In this document: piece by piece, positions 5,439 to 5,852 of the stretch | How positions within the stretch are numbered: the stretch's first letter is position 1 | Layout: the number at the start of each line of letters is the position of its first letter | NCBI GenBank assembly: GCA_023392475.1 | Contig: JAEVZA010000145.1 | Coordinates: forward strand, 1 to 5,852 | Origin: Actinomycetes bacterium | GTDB lineage: Bacteria > Actinomycetota > Acidimicrobiia > Acidimicrobiales > Microtrichaceae | Direction: 5' to 3' | Length of the DNA stretch: 5,852 nt | Notes under the pieces: generated by a model | What the model saw: the letters and a program-made list of their open reading frames with translations, nothing else | Databases searched by the model: none | Told to the model about the DNA's origin: nothing | Program-made: the position numbers and the translations under genes

Positions 5439-5852
5439 GTGCCCCGGGTCTACATCCACGAGCTGGTCGACGTCGTCGGGACCGAGCGCACGCGGTACCA
5501 GCACCACATGACGGCGAACTGGGTGCCCGAGGTGGCCGGCCTCCGGCGCCAGCGGTGCTTCGGCGTGTTCACCGTCGTGGGCTCGACGGCCCGGTGGCCC
5601 CAGGTGCTGAACCTCTGGGAGCTCGACTCGTGGGCCGACCTGGCCCACGACTTCGACCTCGAGCTGTCGGGCCCCGGCCACCGGGACCCGGTGCTCGCCA
5701 CGTGGTGGGAGCGCGCTGCGTCCTTCCGCACCGGCGGCCTCGACCGCCTCCTCGTGGCGCACGACGCCAGCCCGGGGGTCGAGGACCACCAGGCCCGCGG
5801 CGGCACCGGCGCCGCGCTGTACGTGCACGACGTCGTGGGGGTGGTGCCCGGT
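5439..5852 (+). CDS. Probable tandem dimeric alpha/beta-barrel (NIPSNAP/EthD/Dabb-like) protein, 3' end beyond window
   Basis: Only 138 residues are present and the product is not firmly recognised. The start RVYIHELVDVVGTERTRY (3-20), then GVFTVVGSTARWPQVLNLWEL (about 42-62) with SWADLAHDF, looks like a small ferredoxin-like alpha/beta-barrel domain of the NIPSNAP or Dabb kind, whose members are often uncharacterised or act on reactive small molecules. A second beginning, ALYVHDVVGVVPG (126-138), echoes residues 3-15, so the full protein probably has two such domains in tandem. No signal peptide or membrane segment is visible. The GTG at 5439 has no ribosome site but lies just after a TANNNT box. 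The frame is closed upstream by TAG at 5388. It is divergent from the echA19-like gene and shares the KstR-type operator. In M. tuberculosis the uncharacterised gene Rv3517 neighbours echA19; whether this is its homolog is untested. Confidence 0.6.
   Translation, partial: MPRVYIHELVDVVGTERTRYQHHMTANWVPEVAGLRRQRCFGVFTVVGSTARWPQVLNLWELDSWADLAHDFDLELSGPGHRDPVLATWWERAASFRTGGLDRLLVAHDASPGVEDHQARGGTGAALYVHDVVGVVPG

Noticed and set aside
4437..5828. Upstream extension of the oxidoreductase frame, giving a much longer protein
   Set aside because: The extension is an out-of-frame reading of the hydratase gene. The ATG at 4436 has a good ribosome site and begins the conserved GLQLGYWG motif.
1..5852. 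Mobile elements, CRISPR arrays, tRNA or rRNA genes, defence systems
   Set aside because: No transposase, repeat-spacer pattern, tRNA-like fold or defence-gene motif was recognised in the window.

Overview
The window is very GC-rich, and its third codon positions are strongly G/C-biased, so long spurious reading frames are open on both strands. An F420-type luciferase-like oxidoreductase, a ParC-type topoisomerase subunit that resembles the Streptomyces protein, and an EchA19-type crotonase point to a high-GC actinobacterium. A deep lineage such as Acidimicrobiia is possible, but this is inference from protein character. No rRNA, tRNA, CRISPR array or mobile element was seen.

Layout, left to right. 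(1) 1-1789, minus strand: the first 596 residues of a type IIA topoisomerase A subunit, ParC-like, cut by the left edge. (2) 1790-1851: a short divergent intergenic region holding a perfect GAACC-A-GGTTC inverted repeat. (3) 1852-3399, plus strand: an amidase-signature hydrolase with an intact Ser-Ser-Lys triad. (4) 3400-3417: a 7-bp-stem hairpin in the convergent gap, overlapping the stop codon of the next gene. (5) 3408-4436, minus strand: an LLM-class F420-dependent oxidoreductase resembling M. tuberculosis Rv3520c. (6) 4437-4522: an 86-nt gap containing a 37-bp near-perfect copy of the end of the following gene. (7) 4523-5329, minus strand: an enoyl-CoA hydratase closely resembling EchA19 (Rv3516). 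(8) 5330-5438: a divergent promoter region with a 14-bp site that fits the KstR operator consensus TNNAACNNGTTNNA, nested in a 30-bp imperfect palindrome. (9) 5439-5852, plus strand: the start of a probable tandem dimeric alpha/beta-barrel (NIPSNAP/EthD/Dabb-like) protein, cut by the right edge, with a possible leaderless start.

How they fit together: parC is housekeeping and the amidase has no clear link to either side. The right half (5-9) looks like one regulatory unit. The hydratase and the F420 oxidoreductase are read leftward as a likely two-gene operon from the 5330-5438 region, and the third gene is read rightward from the same region. In M. tuberculosis the best matches that I recognise from memory (Rv3516 and Rv3520c) both lie in the KstR-controlled cholesterol catabolic cluster. 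A KstR-type operator between the divergent genes agrees with a role in steroid or cholesterol side-chain breakdown. Homolog assignments come from recognised sequence and not from a search.
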